Shown piece by piece: positions 17,248-25,222 of a stretch of DNA of 64,000 nucleotides. The translations under genes were made by a program, and so were the position numbers. Under the pieces are notes generated by a model. The model was not told the origin of the DNA, made no database searches, and was given only the letters and a program-made list of their open reading frames with translations. The stretch is from Gammaproteobacteria bacterium. GTDB taxonomy: Bacteria; Pseudomonadota; Gammaproteobacteria; Ga0077536. Each line of letters starts with the position of its first letter. The first letter of the stretch is position 1. The stretch covers positions 45,781 to 109,780 of the forward strand of contig JAJFJQ010000035.1 of assembly GCA_021773835.1 (NCBI GenBank), read 5' to 3'.

Positions 17248-17665
17248 AAGATTCGACGGTAAAATATCGACAACGCTATGGCACGCAGTATTTCGTCAGC
17301 GGCGCTAAGAGTCCTCTGATGATTCATCGGCGCTCTGTATGCACTTCTCGTTTTGCGCCGCTACGCTTTTTGTTAGGCCGGAAAATTAATCAGGCGCATC
17401 CTTGAGGGTTGCCTCATTCTTTCGCGCAGATTCTAAAAACGGCCAAGCCGCAGCGACATCGAGAATAGTGCATCCGCTAAAAGCCCATGCAACACGCCAA
17501 AACGCGCCGGGCCGCCCGTCTAGAAGGGTCCGGTCGGCTACCAAGTGATACAAGAATTCGTTCTCGCCCCAACGAATTTCACGCGCGATTACACATATAC
17601 AAGCGTCTTCCATCCGTGTAAGAAGATTCATATCATGGGTTCAGCTAGTCGGCACGAGCTTAATC
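17248..17665. other. Gene-poor stretch between AlpA and HD genes
   Basis: No convincing gene. A minus-strand frame at 17386-17631 could encode 81 residues. It has no ribosome-binding site and no recognisable motif, so I do not call it. The left part contains the stem-loops described at 17298-17374. Confidence 0.5.
17298..17374 (+). terminator. Possible terminator after the AlpA gene
   Basis: AGCGGCGC at 17298-17305 is perfectly complementary to GCGCCGCT at 17355-17362. A second partner, CGGCGC at 17328-17333, gives a shorter loop. The stem is followed closely by CTTTTTG. The shorter alternative looks more like a rho-independent terminator; the long loop makes the other form less typical. Confidence 0.4.
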
Positions 17666-18157
17666 ATGATCCCGTCCGAACTTATCGCTTTCCTTCGGAA
17701 CGAATTTCAGCTCGACTGGCACGGCATTCATGGTGCCGGACACTGGGCGCGAGTTCGCTACAACGGACTTCTAATTGCGTGCCGAAACGGCGCGAATATT
17801 CAGGTCGTAGAATTGTTCGCATTTCTTCACGACGCTCGGCGTCTTGACGATGGTCGCGATCCCTTTCATGGCGAGAGGGCGGCGACGCTCGTTCGCGAAC
17901 TCGACGGGAGGTTTTTCTCTTTAGCACCTGAAGAGCTGCGCCTCTTAGAACGGGCCTGCCGTGATCACAGCGACGGGCGCGTTGAGGCGGACATAACCAT
18001 CCAGACGTGTTGGGATGCAGATCGACTCGATTTGGGGCGCATTGGAATCATACCTAACCCGGATTATCTCAGCACCGATGAGGCACGAGAACCGGAGGTG
18101 ATCGCCGCCGCAATGAGCCGCAGCGCTGCCGCGCAGAAAATGTTTATTGCCGTGTAG
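17666..18157 (+). CDS. HD-domain phosphohydrolase-like protein
   Basis: 163 residues. The HD signature is spread over the chain: HGAGHWARV, LHDARR (the HD pair), ACRDHSDG and CWDADRLDLG with the final aspartate. All metal ligands of an HD hydrolase look intact. HD proteins cleave nucleotides, cyclic nucleotides or phosphoesters. It is the first of three small genes on the same strand whose other members look nuclease-like, in the accessory part of the island. A nucleotide-based defence or housekeeping role is possible but not shown. Confidence 0.75.
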   Translation: MIPSELIAFLRNEFQLDWHGIHGAGHWARVRYNGLLIACRNGANIQVVELFAFLHDARRLDDGRDPFHGERAATLVRELDGRFFSLAPEELRLLERACRDHSDGRVEADITIQTCWDADRLDLGRIGIIPNPDYLSTDEAREPEVIAAAMSRSAAAQKMFIAV

Positions 18158-18218
18158 TAGGATTCTGCATTCTGTCGTTAACGTAAAATCATTTTTCTCA
18201 ACCATAAGGCGATTTTAA

Positions 18219-18671
18219 GTGGGTTCAAGTCGTCTCCAATCCACAGTACGACGACTATATGAAATCGTCGACGAGCTTGAGGACATCTATCCTGGACGGC
18301 CATTTACCCCCGACGGTCATTTGGTTGGTAGCCTTGGTGAATGCTTGGTCGCAGATGCATACGGCCTCGAATTAATGCCGCCGTCCAATGCTGGATACGA
18401 CGCAAAAGCTACTGACGGGAGCAAGGTCGAGATCAAAGCGACACAAGGAAAGTCGGTCGCTTTTAGGTCAAAACCAGTACATTGTATTGCCGTGAAACTC
18501 TTTCGGAACGGGTCATTCGAAGAAATATACAATGGGCCTGGAGAACAAATTTGGAAACACGTATCAGGGAAGCCGGTTCCGAGGAACGGCCAATATCAAA
18601 TTTATTTGACGACTCTGAGAAAGCTGCAAGAAACTGTTGAAAGTAACGAAAGGATTCCAAGAATCTCCTAG
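18219..18671 (+). CDS. DUF6998-like protein with nuclease-fold signature
   Basis: 150 residues from a GTG start. The sequence resembles a small family I know as DUF6998: YPGRPFTPDGHLVGSLGECL, then GYDAKATDGSKVEIKATQGK. The E(GECL)...D(YDAK)...EIK spacing is the PD-(D/E)XK pattern, so a DNA- or RNA-cutting fold is likely. The C-terminus holds GQYQIYLTTLRKL. It follows the HD gene by 61 bases and may be co-transcribed. The family name is from memory and the activity is inference. Confidence 0.7.
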   Translation: MGSSRLQSTVRRLYEIVDELEDIYPGRPFTPDGHLVGSLGECLVADAYGLELMPPSNAGYDAKATDGSKVEIKATQGKSVAFRSKPVHCIAVKLFRNGSFEEIYNGPGEQIWKHVSGKPVPRNGQYQIYLTTLRKLQETVESNERIPRIS

Positions 18672-18831
18672 CGCAGTGCAGCGGCTAATTCTTCTACGAG
18701 AAATAGCCAAGAATTATTCTATATGAAAACGAAAGTTAACAATCTCTAGCAGTCGCCTAAGTGGCCATTAGGTATCCAGGCGGTCAAGGAAAGCTGAGCA
18801 ATACCTCAGACCGAATTTTACCGCCTACACT

Positions 18832-19593
18832 ATGAGTGAGATCCCCGCAACATATTCAGTCTCTGGCGTAAGAATCGCCGACGACTTTCGGGATAACCTG
18901 ATCATCGACAAATACGCGGCTTGTTTCGTCGAAATGCGAGAATCAAAGAAGCGACATTTACGGAGCGAAAATAGTGAGGACGTATTATCGTGGAACGTGT
19001 TTAGAAGTCTGCGGCAGATCAACCCGACGAAGTGGTTGAATGATCTTGCATCGCGCACTTTCGGAATTACTTTCCCAGGCGATCCTACCGAGACATCGAT
19101 TGAGTTATGGAAGAATATCCCGCCGCCGCAAGCACTGCTGAAAAGCGGAGACGAAGGAATCTCCGAGATCGATATTGTTCTCGAAAATCCGGAATGGGTT
19201 TGGTTCATTGAGGCGAAATTTAGGAGCGACATATCGACCGGCACAACTACCCGGCCTTCACGGGATCAAGTCTTGAGAAATATCGATGTCGGCTCTCATT
19301 ACGCCGGCGTCCGAAAGTTTTATTTCAGCCTGTTGCACCTAAACGAAAAGTACTCGCCGAAAGGTATTGAAGCACTAAAAAAATACTCAGATTTAGAATT
19401 ACTCCGGGCCGCGCTGCCTCACCGATCGGACCTACTTTCGAATATTGCTGGAGTGGGATGCTTACGTTGGGTTGATATATCTGATGTTTTGCGGGTCGCA
19501 AAGTTGTCTAGGGATCGTGCCGACGAAAACATATTCGCCGAACGGGCGCTAGCGTGGATGGAAGAAAAAGGCATAGCGGATGCCCAACAGTAA
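18832..19593 (+). CDS. PD-(D/E)XK nuclease-like protein, unknown family
   Basis: 253 residues. EIDIVLENPEWVWFIEAKF supplies the aspartate and the ExK catalytic lysine of a PD-(D/E)XK nuclease. The opening part (about 1-100) has a tryptophan-rich segment (LSWNVFRSL) like that of other restriction-type single proteins. The C-terminal part is predicted to be helical with no known motif. It is preceded by 160 bases without a gene. It could be a stand-alone restriction or toxin nuclease; no partner methylase lies beside it. Confidence 0.65.
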   Translation: MSEIPATYSVSGVRIADDFRDNLIIDKYAACFVEMRESKKRHLRSENSEDVLSWNVFRSLRQINPTKWLNDLASRTFGITFPGDPTETSIELWKNIPPPQALLKSGDEGISEIDIVLENPEWVWFIEAKFRSDISTGTTTRPSRDQVLRNIDVGSHYAGVRKFYFSLLHLNEKYSPKGIEALKKYSDLELLRAALPHRSDLLSNIAGVGCLRWVDISDVLRVAKLSRDRADENIFAERALAWMEEKGIADAQQ

Positions 19594-19714
19594 CCGACCT
19601 TACCAGATACGGAAGATGACCTTAATAATCGGTACTTCTTGAAGACAGAGAACGATCCGATTCACACATTTCCGGTTTGAGCTTCACAATTGCAGGTTCG
19701 CCATAAACGGTTAA

Positions 19715-20320
19715 TTATTTTTCCGCGATGACCCGCTGAACTACGGATACGCCCACACCCACCTGCCGCGCTGTAGCTCTGATACCTATTCCTTTACGCC
19801 TCACCGCCTTGATCTCATTTTCTAGTTTGGCCGATATCTTGGGGCGTCCCAATGTCTTCCCGTTAGCCTTCGCTCGTCCCAGACCAGCGCGAACGCGTTC
19901 CTGGATCATGCTCCGTTCAAACTCGGCAAATACGCCGCACATTTGAAACATCGCTTTGCCGGCGGGGGTCGTTGTGTCTATTCCTTGTTGGTGAAGATAT
20001 AGATCAACTTCTTTGGCTTGAACCTCTCCAAGAAAGGAGACCAGGTGTTGAAGGGAACGCCCGAGCCGGTCTACCGACCATGCCATGATGACATCGAACT
20101 CGCGGCGGACTGCTCCTTTGCAGAGGGCGTCGAACTCAGGCCTCTTGTCTCGTCCTTTGGCACCGCTCACGCCATGGTCGACGTATTCGCTTATAACCCG
20201 CCAGCCCATCCGCTCTGCTACCTGCCGCAATTCGATTAACTGGTTCTCCGTGCTCTGACCGTCGGTCGATACGCGCGCATAGAGTGCTGCTGTGCGAATT
20301 CGGTTAGATTTGCTAGGCAT
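19715..20320 (-). CDS. Serine recombinase (resolvase/invertase family)
   Basis: 201 residues. The catalytic serine lies in ARVSTDGQS near residue 18. The family blocks VDHGVSGAKGRDKRPEFD, WSVDRLGRSLQHL, and EFERSMIQERV..GL are all present. A C-terminal HTH (GIRATARQVGVGVSVVQRVI) completes the resolvase/invertase form. It looks intact. It is convergent with the nuclease-like gene. Candidate recombination subsites lie in the DNA just upstream of its start. It may mark an old transposon or inversion unit inside the island. Confidence 0.9.
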   Translation of the reverse strand: MPSKSNRIRTAALYARVSTDGQSTENQLIELRQVAERMGWRVISEYVDHGVSGAKGRDKRPEFDALCKGAVRREFDVIMAWSVDRLGRSLQHLVSFLGEVQAKEVDLYLHQQGIDTTTPAGKAMFQMCGVFAEFERSMIQERVRAGLGRAKANGKTLGRPKISAKLENEIKAVRRKGIGIRATARQVGVGVSVVQRVIAEK

Positions 20321-20373
20321 GAGACGCTCCTACTTCGGTGGGATGGGCCTATATGAAAGAGTAGTCGCGGTAT

Positions 20374-20399
20374 GTACGGTAATCAAATATATTCCGTAC
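20374..20399. promoter_or_regulatory. Dyad upstream of the serine recombinase (candidate res subsite)
   Basis: GTACGG at 20374-20379 and CCGTAC at 20394-20399 form a 26-bp dyad with an A/T-rich centre, about 55 bases upstream of the recombinase start. Size and position suit subsite I of a resolvase site. Two more CCGTAC copies at 20467 and 20583 could mark further subsites. Confidence 0.4.
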
Positions 20400-20659
20400 C
20401 TCGATTCCTCAGAATCTAAGTATCGACGACAGTGGTGCTTTTCTGCCGGGCTCGGAGAGGGGTTTTCCGTACACTAATCTGCTGGCCAATAGAGTCGGAC
20501 GATGGCGTCACCTAACATTTCTAATCCCGCGCGCTGCAAGTTACGTCGCGCTGCGAAGAATACCAATTCAGAAGCCGCCGAACCGTACCCGCCGGAAGAA
20601 ATTCGCTGAAACGTCTAGGCATTGCATCCGATTACGATATGGGTACAGATCTTCTCTAG

Positions 20660-20682
20660 GTCGCCTAATGGCGGCGCTTTTT
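20660..20682 (+). terminator. Rho-independent terminator-like hairpin
   Basis: GTCGCC, loop TAAT, then GGCGGC form a six-pair stem (one G-U) at 20660-20675. GCTTTTTG follows. The stem is short but the geometry is typical. It would stop transcripts entering from the left before the defence-type operon. Confidence 0.45.
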
Positions 20683-20693
20683 GTCCATCGCTT

Positions 20694-20721
20694 TTGCGAT
20701 CGGCGCATATGCGTATCGCAA
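20694..20721. promoter_or_regulatory. 28-bp inverted repeat ahead of the defence-type operon
   Basis: TTGCGAT at 20694 and ATCGCAA ending at 20721 are perfect seven-base arms around CGGCGCATATGCGT. The symmetry and length suit a dimeric repressor site. No cognate regulator is obvious apart from the small HTH proteins of the island. Confidence 0.4.
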
Positions 20722-21051
20722 TATAAGTTGGCGGGCGTCGAATTCGGCTTTTACCTCGGAAATGGCACGATAACCAATTGAGGGAGCACAACCGGGAAGT
20801 CGACGACGAGGGTGACCCGGTACGTCATTGTGACTAGGATGTCCAGTATCTGGCTAGCGGATCCAACGCATGGTTAACCTACGCGAATCCTCGACGGGTG
20901 CTTTGCCGATATGTCGCCGCGACGAGTGCTCTACGATCCAATCGGCGAGCTAGCGCAACTAGCGACGGATGCTGGTACCGGTCGGCGACTTCCGCCTGGC
21001 AGAGGTTGATCAGGAGCACTCTGGCACACTGGATGGGCAGGCTCCGCCGGC

Positions 21052-24000
21052 TTGGTTCAATCTAAAGAGACTTCCTTAATCTCGTCGCGGTTAAAGGCAC
21101 CACGAGACAGCGAGGCGCTTAGCGTGTTGTTAGACAACAGAAATAACGGCTACGTAGGTAACGAGTTAAAAAAACGCTCGTTCGAAGACTCGAAGCTGGC
21201 CGTTCTTTCGAGCCTTTTCACAATCTATGGCTACGCAGCGCTCGGAAAGGAGCTGGGCAAGCTTTCCGACAGCCGATTGCTTTTGACGGACTGGCAAAAC
21301 CAGACGCTTCAATCGCTGGTCGGCACGGAAGCCGAAGTACGCCTCACCAATCAGCTCAACCAGCGCCGGATTGCCAGAGAGTGCGCGAAGTGGATCAGAG
21401 GGAAAGTTGAGGTCAAGGCCAGTCGCGAGCCGCATCAATCCAGCCAAAACCTCATTCACCTGATGGCTAACGGCAGTGGCGATCATTTCGCCGTTCACGG
21501 CAGCGCCACATTGACGCCCACGGGGCTGGGCGACGTCCGGTCGAACGGCCTGCAAATGAATACGGGTATTTCCGATGCCGAAACTACCCAGCAATTACTG
21601 GCGTGGTTCGATGGAATTTGGTCGGACGAAGCGGGCGCGACGGATGTCCGTAAAGAGCTACTGGAACGGCTCGATTTTATTGCCGCCGATCAGCCTGCGA
21701 GCTTTGTCTATTTCCTGACGCTCTACAACATCTTCAAAGACTTCCTCGAAGACATCGACGAGGAAAACATTATTCGCAGCAAGACAGGCTTCAAGAACAC
21801 GCTGGTCTGGAACAAGCTCTACAAATTTCAGAAAGACGGTGTGCTGGGAGCTATCGACAAACTCGAAAAGAACAACGGCTGCATCATCGCCGATAGCGTT
21901 GGTCTGGGTAAGACTTTTGAAGCTCTGGCAATAATCAAATACTACGAACTGCGCAATGACCGTGTACTAGTGTTGTGTCCGAAGAAGCTACGCGACAACT
22001 GGACGATGTACACCATCAATGACAAGCGAAACCTGCTTTCCAGTGACCGCTTCAACTACGATGTTCTGAATCACACCGACCTGAGCCGATTGAAAGGCTT
22101 CTCCGGCGAAATCAATCTTGAAACACTGAACTGGAGCAACTACGACCTCATCGTCATCGACGAGTCGCACAACTTTCGCAACAACCCCAATAGGGCTGAT
22201 GGGCAAACGCGATACGAACGTCTCCTGAACGACATCATTCGTTCCGGCGTCAGGACCAAAGTCCTGATGCTATCGGCAACGCCCGTGAACAACCGGATGA
22301 ACGATCTGAAAAATCAGGTCGCTTTCATCACTGAAGGCCGCGACGACGCTTTTAAGGATGTCGGTATTCGGAGTATCGACAGCACACTCAGGTTGGCACA
22401 GAAGCAGTTTAACCAGTGGGTGAAACAACCCGTTGATAGTAGAACGACGGCTACGCTTCTGGACAACATGAGCTTTGACTACTTCAAGCTACTTGATGTT
22501 GTCACCATTGCTCGGTCACGAAAACATATCGAAAAATACTACGGCACCGCCGATATCGGCGAATTTCCGACGCGTTTGCCACCAAAAAACATCTACGCGG
22601 ATATTGATCTTGCCAATGACTTTCCGCCGCTACGGGAAGTGAACATAACCATTCGCAGGCTCTCATTGGCCGGATACTCCCCACTGAAGTTTGTTCGCAA
22701 CGACAAGAAGGATGAATACGCACGGCGATACGACAAGGCCGTTGGCGCGGGAGCCAGCGTCTTCAAGCAGATAGACCGTGAAGAAAGTCTGGTTCACCTC
22801 ATGCGGGTCAACCTGCTCAAGCGTATGGAAAGCTCTATTCGTTCTTTCCGGCTCACCGTTGACAAGCTCAACAACCAGATCGAAGTGCTCCTATCCAAGA
22901 TCGAAGAGCATGAATCAGGCGATATTGACGCGCTCAGTATCGAAGACATACACGATTTTGAGCTGGATTTACCTGAGCTGGAGCCGTACATGATCGGCAA
23001 CAAGACCAAGGTGCTCTTGCAGGACATGGACTTGATCCATTTCAAGCAGGAACTTGAAGCGGATCGTGTGTTGCTCACCAGCATTGCAGAGACCGCCAAA
23101 GAGGTGTCAGCCGAGCGTGACGCCAAGCTGTATCAACTCAAGGCCACCATTACTGAGAAGATCAACACGCCGCACAACGACGGCAACAGGAAAGTCATCG
23201 TCTTCACGGCCTTTGCCGACACCGCACAGTATCTTTATGGCCACCTGGCGCAATGGGCAAAGCAGGAAATGAACATCGACAGCGCGTTGGTCACTGGCGG
23301 CGGTACGAACAAAACGACTGTGACAGGCATCCGTTCCGAGCTAAACAGCATTCTGACTGCCTTCTCACCAGTATCGAAAGAGCGGGACAAAATTGACCCG
23401 AACGCGACCGCAGAAATTGACCTGCTGATTGCTACCGACTGTATCAGCGAAGGCCAGAACCTTCAGGATTGCGATACGCTGATTAACTACGACATCCACT
23501 GGAATCCGGTCAGGATTATCCAACGATTTGGCCGAGTGGATCGGCTTGGTTCCAAGAATGAGCAAATCCAGCTCATTAACTTCTGGCCGAACATGGAGCT
23601 GGATGAATACATCAATCTGGAAGCGCGGGTATCAGGCCGTATGGTATTGCTGGATATATCTGCGACGGGCGAAGAAAACGTCATCGACGAGAACGCCAAG
23701 GAAATGAATGACCTTGAGTATCGCCGTAAGCAGCTCCAGCAATTAAAGGAGGCCGTCGTTGATCTGGAAGACATGGCGGGTGGCGTCTCCATTACCGACC
23801 TTACGCTCAACGACTTTCGCATGGACTTGTCGGACTGCATGAATCGCAATCGTCCAGAAGAAAACGCTAAGAGCCAGAATCTCCACGCGCTGGAGCAAGC
23901 GCCTATCGGTCTATATGCCGCCGTTACTCTTGACGACTCGCTCTCCGAAGAGGGGCTGAAGCCCGGTGTAATCTTCTGCCTGAAGAATATCCGCACAGGC

Positions 24001-24408
24001 GCTCAGGCCGTCCAAGTGGATGATAACTATCCGCTGGCTCCTTATTTCCTGGTCTATGTGTCTGACGATGCTGTAATCGAGCTGAATTTCACCCAAAGTA
24101 AAAAGGTGCTCGATCTGCTCAAGCGCCAAGCATTCAATCACTCGGATATTGAAGAGGGAGCGGCAAACTATGTGAATGACGCGACCAAGCAAGGCCGCAA
24201 CATGGAGCACTATCAACACTTGCTGGCGGTTGCAGTGGACAGCATCGCAGGCAAGAGCAAAGAGAAAGGCGTGGAAAGCCTGTTCACCAAAGGCGGCACG
24301 GTGCTCACGGCAACAAGCAGTCAGGGTATCGAAGACTTTGCCGTGGTTTCCTATCTAATCCTCGTTGACCAAGACAGCGTAGTGCATGGAAAGGAGGCGA
24401 CTGGATGA
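21052..24408 (+). CDS. SNF2-type helicase with N-terminal PLD-like domain
   Basis: 1118 residues from a TTG; a GTG at 21124 has a better ribosome-binding site and may be the true start. Residues about 35-190 resemble the phospholipase-D-like domain of defence helicases (ELKKRSFEDSKLAVLSSLF; HGSATLTPTGLG), but the usual HxK is HLM at 136-138. The SNF2 helicase follows: Walker A ADSVGLGKT (about 280-288), DESH (370-373), LMLSATPVNNR, and motif VI QRFGRVDRLG (824-833). A coiled region lies at about 590-700. It heads a seven-gene operon and overlaps the next gene by four bases. Helicases of this type in defence loci translocate on DNA to find or remodel foreign targets; that role is inferred. Confidence 0.88.
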   Translation: MVQSKETSLISSRLKAPRDSEALSVLLDNRNNGYVGNELKKRSFEDSKLAVLSSLFTIYGYAALGKELGKLSDSRLLLTDWQNQTLQSLVGTEAEVRLTNQLNQRRIARECAKWIRGKVEVKASREPHQSSQNLIHLMANGSGDHFAVHGSATLTPTGLGDVRSNGLQMNTGISDAETTQQLLAWFDGIWSDEAGATDVRKELLERLDFIAADQPASFVYFLTLYNIFKDFLEDIDEENIIRSKTGFKNTLVWNKLYKFQKDGVLGAIDKLEKNNGCIIADSVGLGKTFEALAIIKYYELRNDRVLVLCPKKLRDNWTMYTINDKRNLLSSDRFNYDVLNHTDLSRLKGFSGEINLETLNWSNYDLIVIDESHNFRNNPNRADGQTRYERLLNDIIRSGVRTKVLMLSATPVNNRMNDLKNQVAFITEGRDDAFKDVGIRSIDSTLRLAQKQFNQWVKQPVDSRTTATLLDNMSFDYFKLLDVVTIARSRKHIEKYYGTADIGEFPTRLPPKNIYADIDLANDFPPLREVNITIRRLSLAGYSPLKFVRNDKKDEYARRYDKAVGAGASVFKQIDREESLVHLMRVNLLKRMESSIRSFRLTVDKLNNQIEVLLSKIEEHESGDIDALSIEDIHDFELDLPELEPYMIGNKTKVLLQDMDLIHFKQELEADRVLLTSIAETAKEVSAERDAKLYQLKATITEKINTPHNDGNRKVIVFTAFADTAQYLYGHLAQWAKQEMNIDSALVTGGGTNKTTVTGIRSELNSILTAFSPVSKERDKIDPNATAEIDLLIATDCISEGQNLQDCDTLINYDIHWNPVRIIQRFGRVDRLGSKNEQIQLINFWPNMELDEYINLEARVSGRMVLLDISATGEENVIDENAKEMNDLEYRRKQLQQLKEAVVDLEDMAGGVSITDLTLNDFRMDLSDCMNRNRPEENAKSQNLHALEQAPIGLYAAVTLDDSLSEEGLKPGVIFCLKNIRTGAQAVQVDDNYPLAPYFLVYVSDDAVIELNFTQSKKVLDLLKRQAFNHSDIEEGAANYVNDATKQGRNMEHYQHLLAVAVDSIAGKSKEKGVESLFTKGGTVLTATSSQGIEDFAVVSYLILVDQDSVVHGKEATG

Positions 24409-25187
24409 TTCAGTCCTTCGATGACTTCCTTGAGCATCTGGATATCCCAAATTCTTGCAGGCTCGATAAGCCCGTATTTAAGAAACTCTTCTTGGATCAC
24501 GGTGTGCTTGACGCCACGGATAAGAAGTGTCTGAAAGACGATATTGCACGAGTGCGATGGCTCTACACGCTCAAACCCAGCACGATCAATATCGCCGCTT
24601 ATGGTGACGACATACGTGAGTACCCAGAGGTGGCTGTGCTCCATGTCGAATTGAACAATCCCAACCGCGTGTCGCGTATTGCGCACTTTATCAATCGCTC
24701 GATCCCGTATCCCCTTGTCCTGCTATTCACATCTGAGATAGATGGCGGCAACAGCATGTCAGTCAGTCTGGCAGATAAGCGGATCAATCAGGCGGACAAG
24801 GAAAAATGGGTGCTGGAAGATTCCGTGAATTCCGGCTGGCTTAACTTCGCCGACCAGTCCTCGCCGGAAGGCGATTTTCTGAATAGCCTCAAAGTCACGG
24901 CTTTGCCATCTACAGACTTCTGGCGTTTCTATCAAGCGCTCATAGAGCGCGTGATTGCAATCAACTGTGCGACCCATAGCGGTGACTTCAGGCTGGATGT
25001 CCACGGCAGCTCAGATCGGGGCGCTGAACGTTTGGAGAAGTTGCGTGAGCTTGAGAAGCTGGATGTTGAGAAGACCGAGCTTGCCAACAAACTGAAAAAA
25101 CAGAAACAAATGGGCTGGCAGGTCGAGCTGAATACGAAGGTAAAAAATATTAACGACAGGATTGCTGAAATCAAAGGCAGCCTTTAA
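24405..25187 (+). CDS. DUF4391-like protein
   Basis: 260 residues, starting inside the end of the helicase gene. I assign it from memory to the DUF4391 family, whose members sit between such helicases and methyltransferases. Visible features are LKDDIARVRWLYTLKPSTINIA near residue 50, a central HVELNNPNRVSRIAHFINRSIPYP, and SLADKRIN near 125. A long charged C-terminal coiled coil (RLEKLRELEKLDVEKTELAN onward, about 205-260) ends it. No catalytic motif is clear. It may be an adaptor or structural bridge. The coiled coil suggests protein-protein contact within the complex. Confidence 0.7.
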   Translation: MIQSFDDFLEHLDIPNSCRLDKPVFKKLFLDHGVLDATDKKCLKDDIARVRWLYTLKPSTINIAAYGDDIREYPEVAVLHVELNNPNRVSRIAHFINRSIPYPLVLLFTSEIDGGNSMSVSLADKRINQADKEKWVLEDSVNSGWLNFADQSSPEGDFLNSLKVTALPSTDFWRFYQALIERVIAINCATHSGDFRLDVHGSSDRGAERLEKLRELEKLDVEKTELANKLKKQKQMGWQVELNTKVKNINDRIAEIKGSL

Positions 25188-25222
25188 ACCCTATATATGA
25201 AAGAAAGTATGAACGCGAAATC

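Larger units (their letters stand above)
20321..21051. other. 730-bp stretch without a recognisable gene
   Basis: No reading frame of convincing length or motif content. A 35-codon frame at 20502-20609 is noted but not called. The region holds three copies of CCGTAC (20394, 20467, 20583), a terminator-like hairpin at 20660 and a dyad at 20694. It separates the serine recombinase from the seven-gene operon and probably carries control regions for both. Confidence 0.5.

Noticed and set aside
17386..17631. An 81-codon minus-strand gene
   Set aside because: No ribosome-binding site, no known motif and no context support it.
20502..20609. A 35-codon frame upstream of the defence-type operon
   Set aside because: Too short and without a motif or clear ribosome-binding site. 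One of the CCGTAC motifs lies in it.
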